Assembly: GCA_963626805.1 (NCBI GenBank)
Contig: CAVFXS010000019.1
Span: forward strand, 11,396 to 75,395
Reading direction: 5' to 3'
From: CAG-632 sp963626805
GTDB taxonomy: Bacteria > Bacillota > Clostridia > Lachnospirales > Lachnospiraceae
DNA: 64,000 nt
Part shown: in pieces, positions 17,249-26,601 of the stretch
Numbering within the stretch: position 1 is the stretch's first letter
How the letters are laid out: each line of letters starts with the position of its first letter
The notes under the pieces: model-generated
What the model saw: the letters and a program-made list of their open reading frames with translations, nothing else
The model's database searches: none
Told to the model about the DNA's origin: nothing
Program-made: the position numbers and the translations under genes

Positions 17249-18530
17249 ACTTGCCCCGCATGCCTTCGATTGGATTTAATTTTGCCGCCCAGCGCGCCGG
17301 GAAGAATCCAGCCGCCACACCTAAAATCACTGCAAAGATCACTGCACTAAATGCCAGCCAGATAGGAATCTCCGCCAGCGTTGTCCCTTTTGACAAAGAG
17401 AGCAGCTTCACTGCAAGCTGATTTACCACCAGCCCGGAGATACCATACGATATCAGCACCCCGATTGCGCCACCGATGCCGCCCAATATCCCGGATTCTA
17501 ACAGAAACAGCGAGAGCAGCTCCTCCGGGTCTGCCCCCAGAACCTTCAGCATACTCACCTCCTGCACCCGGTCATAGACCGCTGTAGTCATGGTATTTCC
17601 GATTCCAATGACCGCAACGATCAGTGCGATCATACCAATTCCCGCCAGAATCAACTGTGCGATCTTCATTGTTTTCTCGATATATTCTACAAATTCAATA
17701 TTGCTTTCTGTCTGGAACCCCATATCCTTTAAGGTCTGCTCCAGTTTTTTTACAGACTTTATATCATCGGCTTCTACAATCGCACTTCCATAGATCCATT
17801 CTTTATAATTCTCATCATTCTGATTGACCGGCTGTCCCGGAATTTTTCCTCCATCTGCCAGGCGTTTCAGGTATAGCTTCAGTTCATCCTGATTGCAGTA
17901 GATGGAATAGGAATTCTGCTTTGTCATATCCGTAATCGGGAGCCGTACCTTTGTCTCATTATCGCTTCCTGCCTGTGAAAACGTGGTTTCCAGCTTTTTC
18001 CCGGTCAGATCTTCGGTTTCCTCGCTGCTGTCACTCTCATGGATTTCTCCGTAGCTGCTTCCGGTCACTTCATTAAAAAACAGATTCAGCACCTGATTTC
18101 CCATGATCAGCTCCGGTACCCAATTATCCCCTTTTATCGGATTTCCATGCAACGTCTCTATTTCATCCAGATATTCCTGGGGTACACCATCAATTGTCCA
18201 ATAGCCAACATAATTATCATATGAGAACCGGGCATCTACGGAAAGTATCGGATAAACAGCCGCCACCGCATCCAGCTTCCGCACCTCTTCCAGCCGGCGG
18301 TCTGTGATCATCTGATCCTTTCGCTTGCCTTCTGTGATGCCCCGGATACGAATTTCCGTAACGCTTCCTTCCTCTCCTGCCATGGTCAGAAGCACCTTCT
18401 TCGTTCCCAACCCGATTGCCAGCAGGGATACGATCGATACGATTCCGATCACAACTCCCAGAATCGTAAGAAATGTACGGATGCCCCGCTGTTTCATATT
18501 GACCCAGCATAAATGCCATATCCATTTCAT
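17247..18530 (-). CDS. ABC transporter permease, MacB/FtsX type
   Basis: 427 residues. The N-terminal helix (about 18-40, FLTILGVVIGIVSIVSLLAIG) with the MacB_PCD extracytoplasmic domain (about 50-270) is followed by three C-terminal FtsX helices (about 280-420) with the motif DRVQEVSMLKVLGADPEELL. MacB-type proteins do not form a classic channel; they transmit ATPase strokes to extracytoplasmic partners in export or wall remodelling. Last gene of the operon, 3 nt after the adhesin-like gene; ends in a terminator at its stop codon. Confidence 0.88.
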   Translation of the reverse strand: MKWIWHLCWVNMKQRGIRTFLTILGVVIGIVSIVSLLAIGLGTKKVLLTMAGEEGSVTEIRIRGITEGKRKDQMITDRRLEEVRKLDAVAAVYPILSVDARFSYDNYVGYWTIDGVPQEYLDEIETLHGNPIKGDNWVPELIMGNQVLNLFFNEVTGSSYGEIHESDSSEETEDLTGKKLETTFSQAGSDNETKVRLPITDMTKQNSYSIYCNQDELKLYLKRLADGGKIPGQPVNQNDENYKEWIYGSAIVEADDIKSVKKLEQTLKDMGFQTESNIEFVEYIEKTMKIAQLILAGIGMIALIVAVIGIGNTMTTAVYDRVQEVSMLKVLGADPEELLSLFLLESGILGGIGGAIGVLISYGISGLVVNQLAVKLLSLSKGTTLAEIPIWLAFSAVIFAVILGVAAGFFPARWAAKLNPIEGMRGK

Positions 18531-18533
18531 AGG

Positions 18534-19484
18534 CTAAAACTCCTCCAGCAGTTTTTTCTTCCTGCGTCTCCTCTGCAAAATTAACCCAACAACTCCGCCT
18601 GTGATCACAAGAACTCCCAGTACAATGCTGGTTATCATCCAGCCCTGTCCTGTATGTGTGTCATCCTTCACCTTCTCCAGATTCTCATAGACCGGCTGTG
18701 CCACCTTCAGCTCAATACTCTGAACCACGGTATGGCGTTCTCCCTTCCGATCCTCATAGGAAACGGTCAGCTCATTTTTATCTCCGCTCATCTCCGATAT
18801 TGCACTCGCCTTTGTCAGAAGATCTACATTTCCCCGCTTTCCGGCATCGATGGTTCCGATATACGTGTCGGCAACGGCTACATTACTTCCGCTGACACTG
18901 GCGGTCACATTATAAAGAGGCTCCTCTCCCAGATTATTTACAGACGCTCCGATCTCTACCGTATCTCCCAGCTCAACATCGCTGTCCGGAAGAAACACAT
19001 CCGTTACCGAACATCGCTGCTGCAGGGTAACCGGAAGGAATATGGACTCCTCAACCGTGTATGGATAGCCATCGTTTCCCTCATACTCTGATTTCAGAAA
19101 CAGCTTATAGGACTGAGTGGTCAGTCCGTCCACAGCCTGCATCGCAAATGTAAACTCGGATTCACTTCTGCCGGCCAGCTTCTCCAGATATGCCGTACCT
19201 GCTCCATCCACCGGAAGAAATTCGCCCTTTTCCGTGGAGATTGTAAGCTTCAGATTCCGGATGGAATTCGCCGCTGTATTCTTCAGCGTAATATGTAATG
19301 TGAACGGCTGTCCCGCCACGATTTCCCCTTCTTCAATCGAATAATTGGACAGCATTACCCGCGGAGTAGCGGCCTGCGCCTCCTGCACCTTCAGTACCAA
19401 TACCAGTATCAGAATCAATACCGGAATCAGAAATCGATACGCTTTCCTTTGTGTAACTTTGATTCTCTGTCTCACTTCCTGCAT
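18534..19484 (-). CDS. Secreted, membrane-anchored protein with CARDB-like beta-sandwich domains
   Basis: 316 residues. Residues 15-38 are a hydrophobic signal or anchor ending in an Ala-rich cleavage-like site (VQEAQAATP). The body reads as two immunoglobulin-like repeats of the CARDB/NEW3 kind: PFTLHITLKNTAANSIRNLK and GDTVEIGASVNNLGEEPLYN. A C-terminal helix (about 282-302) is followed by RRRRKKK, so the domains face outside. It lies between the ATPase and second permease with 3-nt gaps on both sides, so it is probably an extracytoplasmic partner of the exporter. No enzymatic motif is visible. Confidence 0.7.
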   Translation of the reverse strand: MQEVRQRIKVTQRKAYRFLIPVLILILVLVLKVQEAQAATPRVMLSNYSIEEGEIVAGQPFTLHITLKNTAANSIRNLKLTISTEKGEFLPVDGAGTAYLEKLAGRSESEFTFAMQAVDGLTTQSYKLFLKSEYEGNDGYPYTVEESIFLPVTLQQRCSVTDVFLPDSDVELGDTVEIGASVNNLGEEPLYNVTASVSGSNVAVADTYIGTIDAGKRGNVDLLTKASAISEMSGDKNELTVSYEDRKGERHTVVQSIELKVAQPVYENLEKVKDDTHTGQGWMITSIVLGVLVITGGVVGLILQRRRRKKKLLEEF

Positions 19485-19487
19485 GGC

Positions 19488-20156
19488 TTATCCCTCCACA
19501 ATCTCTCCATCTGCGATCTTAATGATCCGGTCTGCCTCTCTTGCCAGATCAATGTTATGTGTGATCAGAACCAATGTCTGATTCAGCTTTTTCACGGAGC
19601 TTTGTAACAGTGCAATAACCTCATTTCCATTCTTGGAATCCAGGGCTCCGGTCGGCTCGTCCGCCAGAATTAGGGATGGCTGATTTGCCAGAGCTCTTGC
19701 AATTGCCGTTCTCTGCTGCTGTCCACCGGACAACTGATTCGGCAGGTGCTTTCTCCGATCCTGCAACCCCAATAATTCCATGATCTGCTCGACATATTCC
19801 CGATCCGGCTTTCTGTGATCCAGAAAGATCGGCATGGTAATATTTTCCTCCACGGTCAGCACCGGAATCAAATGGTATGCCTGAAAGATAAACCCGACCT
19901 TCCGCCGACGGAAAATTGCCATCTGCTCATCATTTAACTTTGTGATGTCCTTGCCATCCACCACGACCTTGCCGCTGGTCGGTGTATCCACACCACCCAT
20001 GACATGAAGCAGGGTGGATTTACCGGAACCGGAAGCACCTACGATTGATACGATTTCCCCCTGTTTCACCGTCATACTGACATCATGCAGGCCCCACACT
20101 CTGCTGTCGCCTTCTCCATATACCTTTGTGACATGTTCCATTGTTACAATATCCAT
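19488..20156 (-). CDS. ABC transporter ATP-binding protein, MacB/LolD type
   Basis: 222 residues, the usual size. Walker A GASGSGKST near residue 36, Q-loop FQAYHLIPVLTVEENI, signature LSGGQQQRTAIARAL near 140, Walker B LILADEPTGALDSKNG and the switch His in VLITHNIDLA are all present. It should power both FtsX-type permeases encoded on either side. Confidence 0.95.
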   Translation of the reverse strand: MDIVTMEHVTKVYGEGDSRVWGLHDVSMTVKQGEIVSIVGASGSGKSTLLHVMGGVDTPTSGKVVVDGKDITKLNDEQMAIFRRRKVGFIFQAYHLIPVLTVEENITMPIFLDHRKPDREYVEQIMELLGLQDRRKHLPNQLSGGQQQRTAIARALANQPSLILADEPTGALDSKNGNEVIALLQSSVKKLNQTLVLITHNIDLAREADRIIKIADGEIVEG

Positions 20157-20217
20157 ATTGATTCCTCCTGATTTTCCACTTCGTACTTGCCAGCTTTTTC
20201 TTACTTTCTATTCTGAA

Positions 20218-22767
20218 TCAGTCTCCACCCGTTGTCAGATCACCGATCATATCCCGTGTCATATGACGCATTGGAGCATAAATGGATCCGACCAGAAGCA
20301 GGAATGAGCCTGCGATACAGATCGGTATCATCGCCCATGGGAAATAGTACGGAATCTGCACCAGCTGCATGATGTAATAATACAGCCATGCACTCAGACC
20401 GCATCCAACGGTAATGCCGATGAGATTTGACACCAGGGTTGTGATCACACCTTCCAGAAGTGTCATCTTCAGAATCTCACCTCTGGTTGCTCCAAGCACC
20501 TGCAGCTGTGCAAACTCCTTTCGCCGCAGATGAAGATTGCTCGCCGTTGCATTGATGAAATTCAACGAATACATCAGCACCACAAAGGTCAGAATCAGGA
20601 CTGCGATCGCTACCTGCCATTTTGTGCCCTCCAACAGCGTGTACACATCCCGATATCCGGAAACCGTGCATATGGCATCTCCATAATAGGAGCCTTCCCA
20701 TATTCCGTTTGTAATTTCATAATAGGTATTCTGCAATTTTTCGCTGAGCGTTCCGTTCTTTATATGATACGCCATACCCGTCATCATGCTCTCATCCGTA
20801 CCTGTTGTCATATAATATTGCTGTAGCGGAAGAATCCACCCGCTCTCTCCCATACTGTCTTCATCAACAATTCCCCTGTTCATATTCGGGTCTCTTGAGA
20901 CAATGCCCTCAATGGTATATGTCTCATAATCTCCTTCTGCCAGTAATTGCTTCCAGCAACGGTAAGCTGCGTATTGTTTCTTCTTATAATACCGGTTCTG
21001 GATCTCCTCTGTCGGTGTCAGCTCGACGCTCAGTTCATATTCCTGTACAACATCCAGCAGCCAGGACGGATGCTCTTCATCCTCTCCCCCGGTCGTCCCA
21101 AGCTTTGAAAGCTCCTGATCCCGCTCAGCATTCAGCTTCTGAATCTCCGACTGCATCATTTCCCGGAACCGCTTCATATTCACAATGTCAATCGTGTCTC
21201 CCAGCTGATAGTCAAGCATCGTGATCGTCTTCGTTATATAACCATCATCCGTTTCTATTACCCTCCGTGACTCCGGATTGACCAGAATGATACCATGGTC
21301 GCTGAGGTCAACCGTACCGGCTGTCAATGCAGACTTACAACGTGCCAGATCCACATCATCATATCCGTAGCAGGTATCTGCTGCCAACAGCTTGGCACAC
21401 CAGCCAATCTGTCCCTCATTCTGCTCCTTTTCCTCTCCGGCTGCCAATGTACTCTCCTGTTCTTCCCGCTCCTGCAATTTGCTCAATATATTCTGAGTAA
21501 AATCCGTATCGCCCAGATATTCCAGATAGTCATTTGTATAATGATCGGTCTCATAATCCCGTAACCAGATATCTGCCGAGTACTCCCGCTTGCTGTCAGT
21601 TACTTCCGGAAAATCATTCATGGCTGCCAGCTGATCGGTCGCCGGAAGCGATGCATGTACTTCATCTATGGTTTCTATGACATTTAAGGAATTTAAGAAA
21701 TAGAGCTGATAATATCCGTACCTGTTTCGCGTATCCTGCGTATACTTTCCTACCGAAAAGCCAATTCCCGTAACCGTCATGAGCATGGCAATTCCAATTG
21801 CCATGGCCGCTGTCGTTCTTCTGAATCTTCCGGGATTGCGCATCAGGCTCTTATATGCATAATCCCCTTCCATACCAAAGATCTTGCCGAAGATACCACT
21901 CTTCCGGACTTTCGCCTTTTCCTTCTTAATCCGGTACTCACCGCGGATCGCACTGACCGGAGACATTTTTGTGATCAGCTTGCTGTTTTCTCCCATCGTA
22001 AAATAAAGATCTCCCAGGAAGAAGATCAGAAGCACCGGAATAATTAACGGCTGAAATCCGAGCGGAAGACGTAAAACTGCTGCCAGGCCCAGGCTGACTC
22101 CGATGCCGAGTACCAAGCCGATGCCGATGCCGATTAGCTCAAGAATCGCTCCCTGCAGGTACATCAGACCCTTTAACTGCTTACTGGTCGATCCGATGCA
22201 GCGAAGATTTCCATAGTCCCGAATATTTTCCAGAGCGTCCAGCTGAATTGCATTCCGGACGATTCCGACACCGAAGATTGCTATAATATAGGCGATCACC
22301 AGACTGAAATAAACGAAGACCAACACATCATTCTTGTCACTTCCCTGAAAATACCCGCTTGCGACCCAGTCGTTGATCTCTCCTTCCACACCATACTCTC
22401 CACACAGATCTGTAAACTGCCGCTCCAGTGTGTACGGATTTCTAACGTTAATGTACAGGCAATTCTGATATTGAATGTCCTGTTCCACCCCATGAATATC
22501 ATGGTCATAATATGGGCCGATATAAGCACTCGCGATCCGGTCATCCTCTAAGATTGCCTGTGCCTGCGTTTCTGACTGTGTGAAAAGAATCGCCTCATAA
22601 TCTCCGTCGGCTCTCGTTTCCTCCCGGAACTGCAGCAGAAAACAAAATACCACATTCAGAAAAGCCGTAACCAGAATCGTTGTAATAATAACACCTAAGA
22701 TTGCAATCCGGTTCCTGCTCTTATTCATCTTTAAATAGCGTAACGCCAGACCCTTATAATCCTTCAT
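20218..22767 (-). CDS. Large FtsX-like ABC transporter permease
   Basis: 849 residues. One N-terminal helix (about 18-45) and a short extracytoplasmic segment precede three helices (~160-270). A second unit has its own helix (~340), a large extracytoplasmic domain (~370-700) and three C-terminal FtsX helices (~720-845, with LHLRRKEFAQLQVLGATRGEI). This is the duplicated-unit layout of peptide-responsive exporters. The start at 22767 is set by GGAGGGAG; an earlier ATG has no site. First gene of the operon, downstream of a -10 box overlapped by an inverted repeat. Confidence 0.87.
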   Translation of the reverse strand: MKDYKGLALRYLKMNKSRNRIAILGVIITTILVTAFLNVVFCFLLQFREETRADGDYEAILFTQSETQAQAILEDDRIASAYIGPYYDHDIHGVEQDIQYQNCLYINVRNPYTLERQFTDLCGEYGVEGEINDWVASGYFQGSDKNDVLVFVYFSLVIAYIIAIFGVGIVRNAIQLDALENIRDYGNLRCIGSTSKQLKGLMYLQGAILELIGIGIGLVLGIGVSLGLAAVLRLPLGFQPLIIPVLLIFFLGDLYFTMGENSKLITKMSPVSAIRGEYRIKKEKAKVRKSGIFGKIFGMEGDYAYKSLMRNPGRFRRTTAAMAIGIAMLMTVTGIGFSVGKYTQDTRNRYGYYQLYFLNSLNVIETIDEVHASLPATDQLAAMNDFPEVTDSKREYSADIWLRDYETDHYTNDYLEYLGDTDFTQNILSKLQEREEQESTLAAGEEKEQNEGQIGWCAKLLAADTCYGYDDVDLARCKSALTAGTVDLSDHGIILVNPESRRVIETDDGYITKTITMLDYQLGDTIDIVNMKRFREMMQSEIQKLNAERDQELSKLGTTGGEDEEHPSWLLDVVQEYELSVELTPTEEIQNRYYKKKQYAAYRCWKQLLAEGDYETYTIEGIVSRDPNMNRGIVDEDSMGESGWILPLQQYYMTTGTDESMMTGMAYHIKNGTLSEKLQNTYYEITNGIWEGSYYGDAICTVSGYRDVYTLLEGTKWQVAIAVLILTFVVLMYSLNFINATASNLHLRRKEFAQLQVLGATRGEILKMTLLEGVITTLVSNLIGITVGCGLSAWLYYYIMQLVQIPYYFPWAMIPICIAGSFLLLVGSIYAPMRHMTRDMIGDLTTGGD

Positions 22768-22799
22768 AGTCTCCCTCCACAATATATCTCCATAACACA

Positions 22800-22835
22800 A
22801 ATAGGTATTGCCTTTTATTGACAATACCTATTATA
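22800..22835 (-). promoter_or_regulatory. Operator-like inverted repeat overlapping the -10 box of the ABC operon
   Basis: A perfect 11-bp inverted repeat, AATAGGTATTG with its complement and an 11-nt spacer (22800-22832), overlaps TATAAT (22830-22835 on the minus strand). It covers the predicted start of transcription, 33 nt before the permease ATG. No T-run follows, so it is not a terminator. Confidence 0.6.
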
Positions 22836-22867
22836 ACTGCTCTATATTACGTTTCGGTGACTTGGAA

Positions 22868-22885
22868 TCTTACAGAATTGTAAGA
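22868..22885. promoter_or_regulatory. TTACA-N4-TGTAA box upstream of the ABC operon
   Basis: TCTTACA-GAAT-TGTAAGA, a 7-bp palindrome about 33 bp upstream of the -10 box. It matches the form TNACA-N4-TGTAA described for BceR-type response regulators of antimicrobial-peptide exporters. Confidence 0.5.
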
Positions 22886-22915
22886 AAAGCCATTCACAGA
22901 AAATCTGCCGGATTA

Positions 22916-24037
22916 TTAGTTACCCCAGACTTCCTCTGCTACTTCCTTTACAAGTCTGAGCTTTGCCCACTGCTCTTCCTCTGTCAGCTTATTGCCGATC
23001 TCACAGGAAGCAAAGCCGCACTGCGGGCTCAGATACAGGCGCTCCAGCGGAACATAGTTCGCTGCTTCATGGATCCGGTTGATTACAAGCTGCTTATCCT
23101 CCAGCACCGGTGACTTGGTCGTGATCAGTCCAAGAACCACTTTCTTATCTCCGGAAACCTTTGCAAGCGGTGCAAATCCACCGGATCTCTCATCATCAAA
23201 CTCCAGGAAGTATGCATTTACATTCTCTTCTCCGAATAAGATATCCGCAACGGAATCATATGCTCCTTCACTTGCATAAGTAGAATGGAAGTTACCCCGG
23301 CATACATGTGTATTTATGATCATATCCTTCGGTGCATTCGCGATAACCTGATTGTTAATATCCTTATGTGCCTTCTGAACCTCGATCAGGCCTTCTCTGG
23401 TTGTTCCGTAGAGGGTATGACCGATCTTATCCGCAAACATACCCCAGGTACAATCATCCAGCTGTATATTTCTGCAGCCTGCAGCATACAGATCATTAAT
23501 CACCTTACCATAACCTTCTACAATATCATTCACCAGATCTTCATCCTTCTCATAATATTTCTCTGTATTGATCCGGTTGAACGGCATGGTAAACTGTGCC
23601 AGGAACTGCGCCGGTGATGGCATCGTCTGCTTTGCTACCGTGTTCTCATCTTCGAGTGCCTTCACGAACCGGAAATGTTCTACAAACGGATGCTCCTTGG
23701 ATAATCCAACCTTTCCGACAATGTAGGTATCATCCACCATAGCGGCCTCTCCATGGAACGGAAGACCCGTCTTGGTCGGTGTATGGCCAATACCATCAAA
23801 TCCCCACATAAAATCAAGATGCCAGGTCGCTCTCCGGAATTCACCATCTGTGATCACATGGTAGCCCAACTCCTTTATCTTAGCCACAAGCTCTGTAATC
23901 GCCTCATCCTCTACTACCTTTAATGCAGCATAATCGATCTTGCCCTCATCAAACTCTCTTCTTGCCTTCTTTAACTTTTCCGGTCTCAGAAAGCTACCTA
24001 CAAAATCATATCGAAACGGTGTCTGTAATGTACTCAT
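22916..24037 (-). CDS. MetE-like methyltransferase (cobalamin-independent methionine synthase family, C-terminal domain only)
   Basis: 373 residues of the YxjG/YxjH group, which keep only the catalytic half of MetE. Zinc ligands are recognisable: NTHVCRGNF (His-x-Cys) near residue 225, a downstream Glu, and Cys in SPQCGFASCE near 337. The substrate may be homocysteine with an unusual methyl donor, or S-methylated compounds; not known for this subgroup. The start at 24037 (MSTLQTPF) has GGAGG 9 nt upstream. A LysR gene lies 110 nt upstream on the same strand. No S-box or T-box is visible in the spacer. Confidence 0.85.
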   Translation of the reverse strand: MSTLQTPFRYDFVGSFLRPEKLKKARREFDEGKIDYAALKVVEDEAITELVAKIKELGYHVITDGEFRRATWHLDFMWGFDGIGHTPTKTGLPFHGEAAMVDDTYIVGKVGLSKEHPFVEHFRFVKALEDENTVAKQTMPSPAQFLAQFTMPFNRINTEKYYEKDEDLVNDIVEGYGKVINDLYAAGCRNIQLDDCTWGMFADKIGHTLYGTTREGLIEVQKAHKDINNQVIANAPKDMIINTHVCRGNFHSTYASEGAYDSVADILFGEENVNAYFLEFDDERSGGFAPLAKVSGDKKVVLGLITTKSPVLEDKQLVINRIHEAANYVPLERLYLSPQCGFASCEIGNKLTEEEQWAKLRLVKEVAEEVWGN

Positions 24038-24085
24038 AATTCTATCCTCCATACCTATTTATTTAATAATCGTTTGAATCTGAGG

Positions 24086-24106
24086 ATAGTATACCAACCC
24101 TGCTAT
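24086..24106 (-). promoter_or_regulatory. Promoter with LysR-type dyad upstream of the MetE-like gene
   Basis: ATAG-N13-CTAT overlaps a TATACT -10 box (24088-24093 on the minus strand). ATAG/CTAT dyads are the usual LysR-box shape, and a LysR gene is adjacent. Confidence 0.4.
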
Positions 24107-24146
24107 TATTTGAAAAATACATTTAAAATGAGGTTATCTATAAGTT

Positions 24147-25052
24147 TCAATCTATAGACAGATGCTTTTTTAATGCATCTAAATAGGAATATGCATACTT
24201 ACTGAACAGTATATTTTTCTTTCTGATAATTCCGATTCTCATCGTGCAGTCTACCTCCAGCGGTCTGGCAATAATGCTGTCGCCGTTTAACTTCGAATCA
24301 ATCACACCGGAGCTGACGGTAAAGCCATTCAAGCCGATCACCAGATTAAATAAGGTTGCTCTGTCCCGTACTTGAATATTTTTCGGAAAATCCAGCACAC
24401 TCAGAAACTCCTCGGAATAGTAAAAAGAATTCCGCTCTCCCTGTTCAAAAACCAGATATGGATATAGCTTTAACTGTTCCACGGTAATCTTCTCCTGCTC
24501 CGCCAGCGGATGATCCTTGCAGATAAAAACATGTGGTGCCGCAACAAACAGCTCCTCGAAGATCAGCTCCTGTTTCTTAATCATCTTACTAAGAACCTCT
24601 TCATTACTTTCTGACAGATAGATAACCCCGATCTCACTTTTCCCCTCCGCTACATCATCTATGATCTCACCGGTCTGCGTTTCCCTTAATATAAAGCTAT
24701 ACTGATCCGCATCATACTCCTTGATCAGATCTACAAATGCGTTCACCGCAAAGGAATAATGCTGACAGGATACCGAAAATCTGGGTTTCCTTCTCACCCC
24801 TGTACCAAAATGCTCCTTCATGATATCTGCCTGCTCCAGAAGCATTCTGGAATATGACAGTAGTTCCTCACCCTCTCTGGTAAGCACGACGCCGCGATTT
24901 GATCTGGAAAATGCCACGATTCCCATTTCTTTTTCTAAATTATGAATTGCACTACTGAGGCTTGGCTGCGCAATAAACAGCTTTCCCGCTGCTTCTGTAA
25001 GACTGCCGCATTCTGCCACCGTTACGTAGTATGCTAATTGCTGTAATGTCAT
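24147..25052 (-). CDS. LysR-family transcriptional regulator
   Basis: 301 residues, typical length. N-terminal winged helix-turn-helix (residues 1-60: LQQLAYYVTVAECGSLTEAA, AQPSLSSAIHNLE) and a type-2 periplasmic-binding-like effector domain (~90-295). GGAGGAG precedes the ATG by 8 nt. It probably controls the MetE-like gene immediately downstream, where an ATAG-N13-CTAT dyad overlaps the -10 box. The ligand is unknown. Confidence 0.9.
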   Translation of the reverse strand: MTLQQLAYYVTVAECGSLTEAAGKLFIAQPSLSSAIHNLEKEMGIVAFSRSNRGVVLTREGEELLSYSRMLLEQADIMKEHFGTGVRRKPRFSVSCQHYSFAVNAFVDLIKEYDADQYSFILRETQTGEIIDDVAEGKSEIGVIYLSESNEEVLSKMIKKQELIFEELFVAAPHVFICKDHPLAEQEKITVEQLKLYPYLVFEQGERNSFYYSEEFLSVLDFPKNIQVRDRATLFNLVIGLNGFTVSSGVIDSKLNGDSIIARPLEVDCTMRIGIIRKKNILFSKYAYSYLDALKKHLSID

Positions 25053-25107
25053 ATTCTGCTCCTCCGTTGTACTATTGTTTACATTTCCATAAGGCCAGCC
25101 ACCCTTA

Positions 25108-25848
25108 TTACATAGCCTGGTCCTGACCGACTACCTTCTCTATCAGTTCATTAAATCTCTTATAATGCATCGGTGGTATATTATGTGCTGCCTTGCTCCA
25201 GATCTCATATCTGCAGTTCGGATTACACTTTGCCAGTGCCTTTACGCTTTCCGTTACCTCTTTCTGTTCCTTTTTACCGGCAAGTGCATACACCGGAATC
25301 TTTACATTCTCAAATCCTTTTACCGACTCTAATGTGATTCCGTTGTCAACTGCATTATAGACAGTTTCTATCTTCAGATTCTGCACTTGTTCCACAAACT
25401 CTTTGCGCTGTTCTTTCGGAAGACCATTCATCATTCCAATCAGATTGCAGAACCACCGTTTCTTAAATGAATGAAATTGCTTTTCATTCTGCTTCATCGC
25501 ATACTGCAGCATCGTCTCGTTCTTATCCAGCCACGGACTTACAAGAATCGCAGCCGTAAACAACTCCTCATGCTCCGTCACCAGCTTAAATGCCACCTGC
25601 GCTCCCAGTGAAAATCCTACCAGCAGAACCTTCTGTCCTAATGATTCAATATACGTTGCCAGTTCACGAACCTGTGCCTCCGTATCAAATATTTTATCTG
25701 TCTCGTTTCCATATCCCATCAGATGCGGAATGATCAGGTGATAGTTTTCCGCCAGAACATACTGCCTTCCAAACGAATGCACAAAATTAGCACCATGCAG
25801 CATGACGATAATCTGCTCATTCTCTTTTCCATATTCCTCCAAATGCAT
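25108..25848 (-). CDS. Alpha/beta hydrolase
   Basis: 246 residues. The oxyanion strand MLHGANFVHSFG is at the N-terminus, the nucleophile elbow LVGFSLGAQ places Ser near residue 81, and the catalytic His is likely in KAAHNIPPMH near 228. No signal peptide, so cytoplasmic. The substrate cannot be told from sequence. GGGGAGG lies 7 nt before the ATG. The XRE-type membrane regulator gene is 31 nt upstream on the same strand. Confidence 0.8.
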   Translation of the reverse strand: MHLEEYGKENEQIIVMLHGANFVHSFGRQYVLAENYHLIIPHLMGYGNETDKIFDTEAQVRELATYIESLGQKVLLVGFSLGAQVAFKLVTEHEELFTAAILVSPWLDKNETMLQYAMKQNEKQFHSFKKRWFCNLIGMMNGLPKEQRKEFVEQVQNLKIETVYNAVDNGITLESVKGFENVKIPVYALAGKKEQKEVTESVKALAKCNPNCRYEIWSKAAHNIPPMHYKRFNELIEKVVGQDQAM

Positions 25849-25879
25849 ACTTACCTCCCCTTTCTGCTTTCCACCAATA

Positions 25880-26500
25880 TCATTTGTCCAAATCCCTGCT
25901 TAACACCTTTTTGTTCCAGGATTTCTTACCGCACTCCGGACATCGCATATATCTGGTTCTTCCCATATGCATTGCCCACAATACACCGTTAAAAGTCGGA
26001 ACATATCTGTGATGGCAGACTGCACATTCATAATATCCTGCCTCCTGCTCAATCTTCAACGCATACAGGATTCCTATAACTGCCAGGATAAGTCCTGCAA
26101 CGATAAGACTGATTCTTACACCTGCTGCCATTGGTACAAACGATGCCGTAAAAACAAATCCTATTAAAATAACAACCGAAAATATTCCAATTAAAGTTTC
26201 TAACGATAACAGACGTTTATCTGCCTCCTGTTTCTGCTTTACAGCCTCCAACAGGTTCTTTTCCAATTTTTCATTATATGCGTCCATAGTTACTACCTCC
26301 CCGCTTAATAAGTCATTCACACTAATTTTAAGTATCTTACACAGTTCCAGCATAATAGAAGAGTCCGGCATTGACTTCCCCCGTTCCCATTTTGATACGG
26401 CACGATCGGTGATATTTAATTTTTCTGCTAATTGCACTTGTGTTAACTGATTCTTTTTTCTGCATTCAGCGATAAATTTTCCGATTTTTACCTGATCCAT
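25880..26500 (-). CDS. XRE-family regulator with two membrane helices and a zinc-ribbon-like tail
   Basis: 206 residues. HTH_3 domain at residues 8-62 (NQLTQVQLAEKLNITDRAVS), a charged coiled-coil-like stretch (~75-100), two transmembrane helices (~103-150), then a C-terminal segment with CAVCHHRY and CPECGKKSW, four cysteines spaced as a zinc ribbon. Such DNA-binding membrane proteins are common in Firmicutes and poorly understood. AAAGGAGG precedes the ATG. Likely co-transcribed with the hydrolase. Confidence 0.82.
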   Translation of the reverse strand: MDQVKIGKFIAECRKKNQLTQVQLAEKLNITDRAVSKWERGKSMPDSSIMLELCKILKISVNDLLSGEVVTMDAYNEKLEKNLLEAVKQKQEADKRLLSLETLIGIFSVVILIGFVFTASFVPMAAGVRISLIVAGLILAVIGILYALKIEQEAGYYECAVCHHRYVPTFNGVLWAMHMGRTRYMRCPECGKKSWNKKVLSRDLDK

Positions 26501-26601
26501 AATTCTTCCTCCTTTCTGCTTTCAGTGTACGGATTATTCGTGCGAATTTCTACCTACCGGCGGTTGATCGGAGAGTATTCAACCGACAGTTGAGTGACTT
26601 T

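Noticed and set aside
22916..24146. SAM or T-box riboswitch for the MetE-like gene
   Set aside because: The ~110-nt spacer upstream has no terminator stem or conserved riboswitch sequence; LysR control is more likely.
26562..26588. CGGTTGA/TCAACCG hairpin after the kinase gene as a terminator
   Set aside because: Only seven base pairs and no T-run on the relevant strand.
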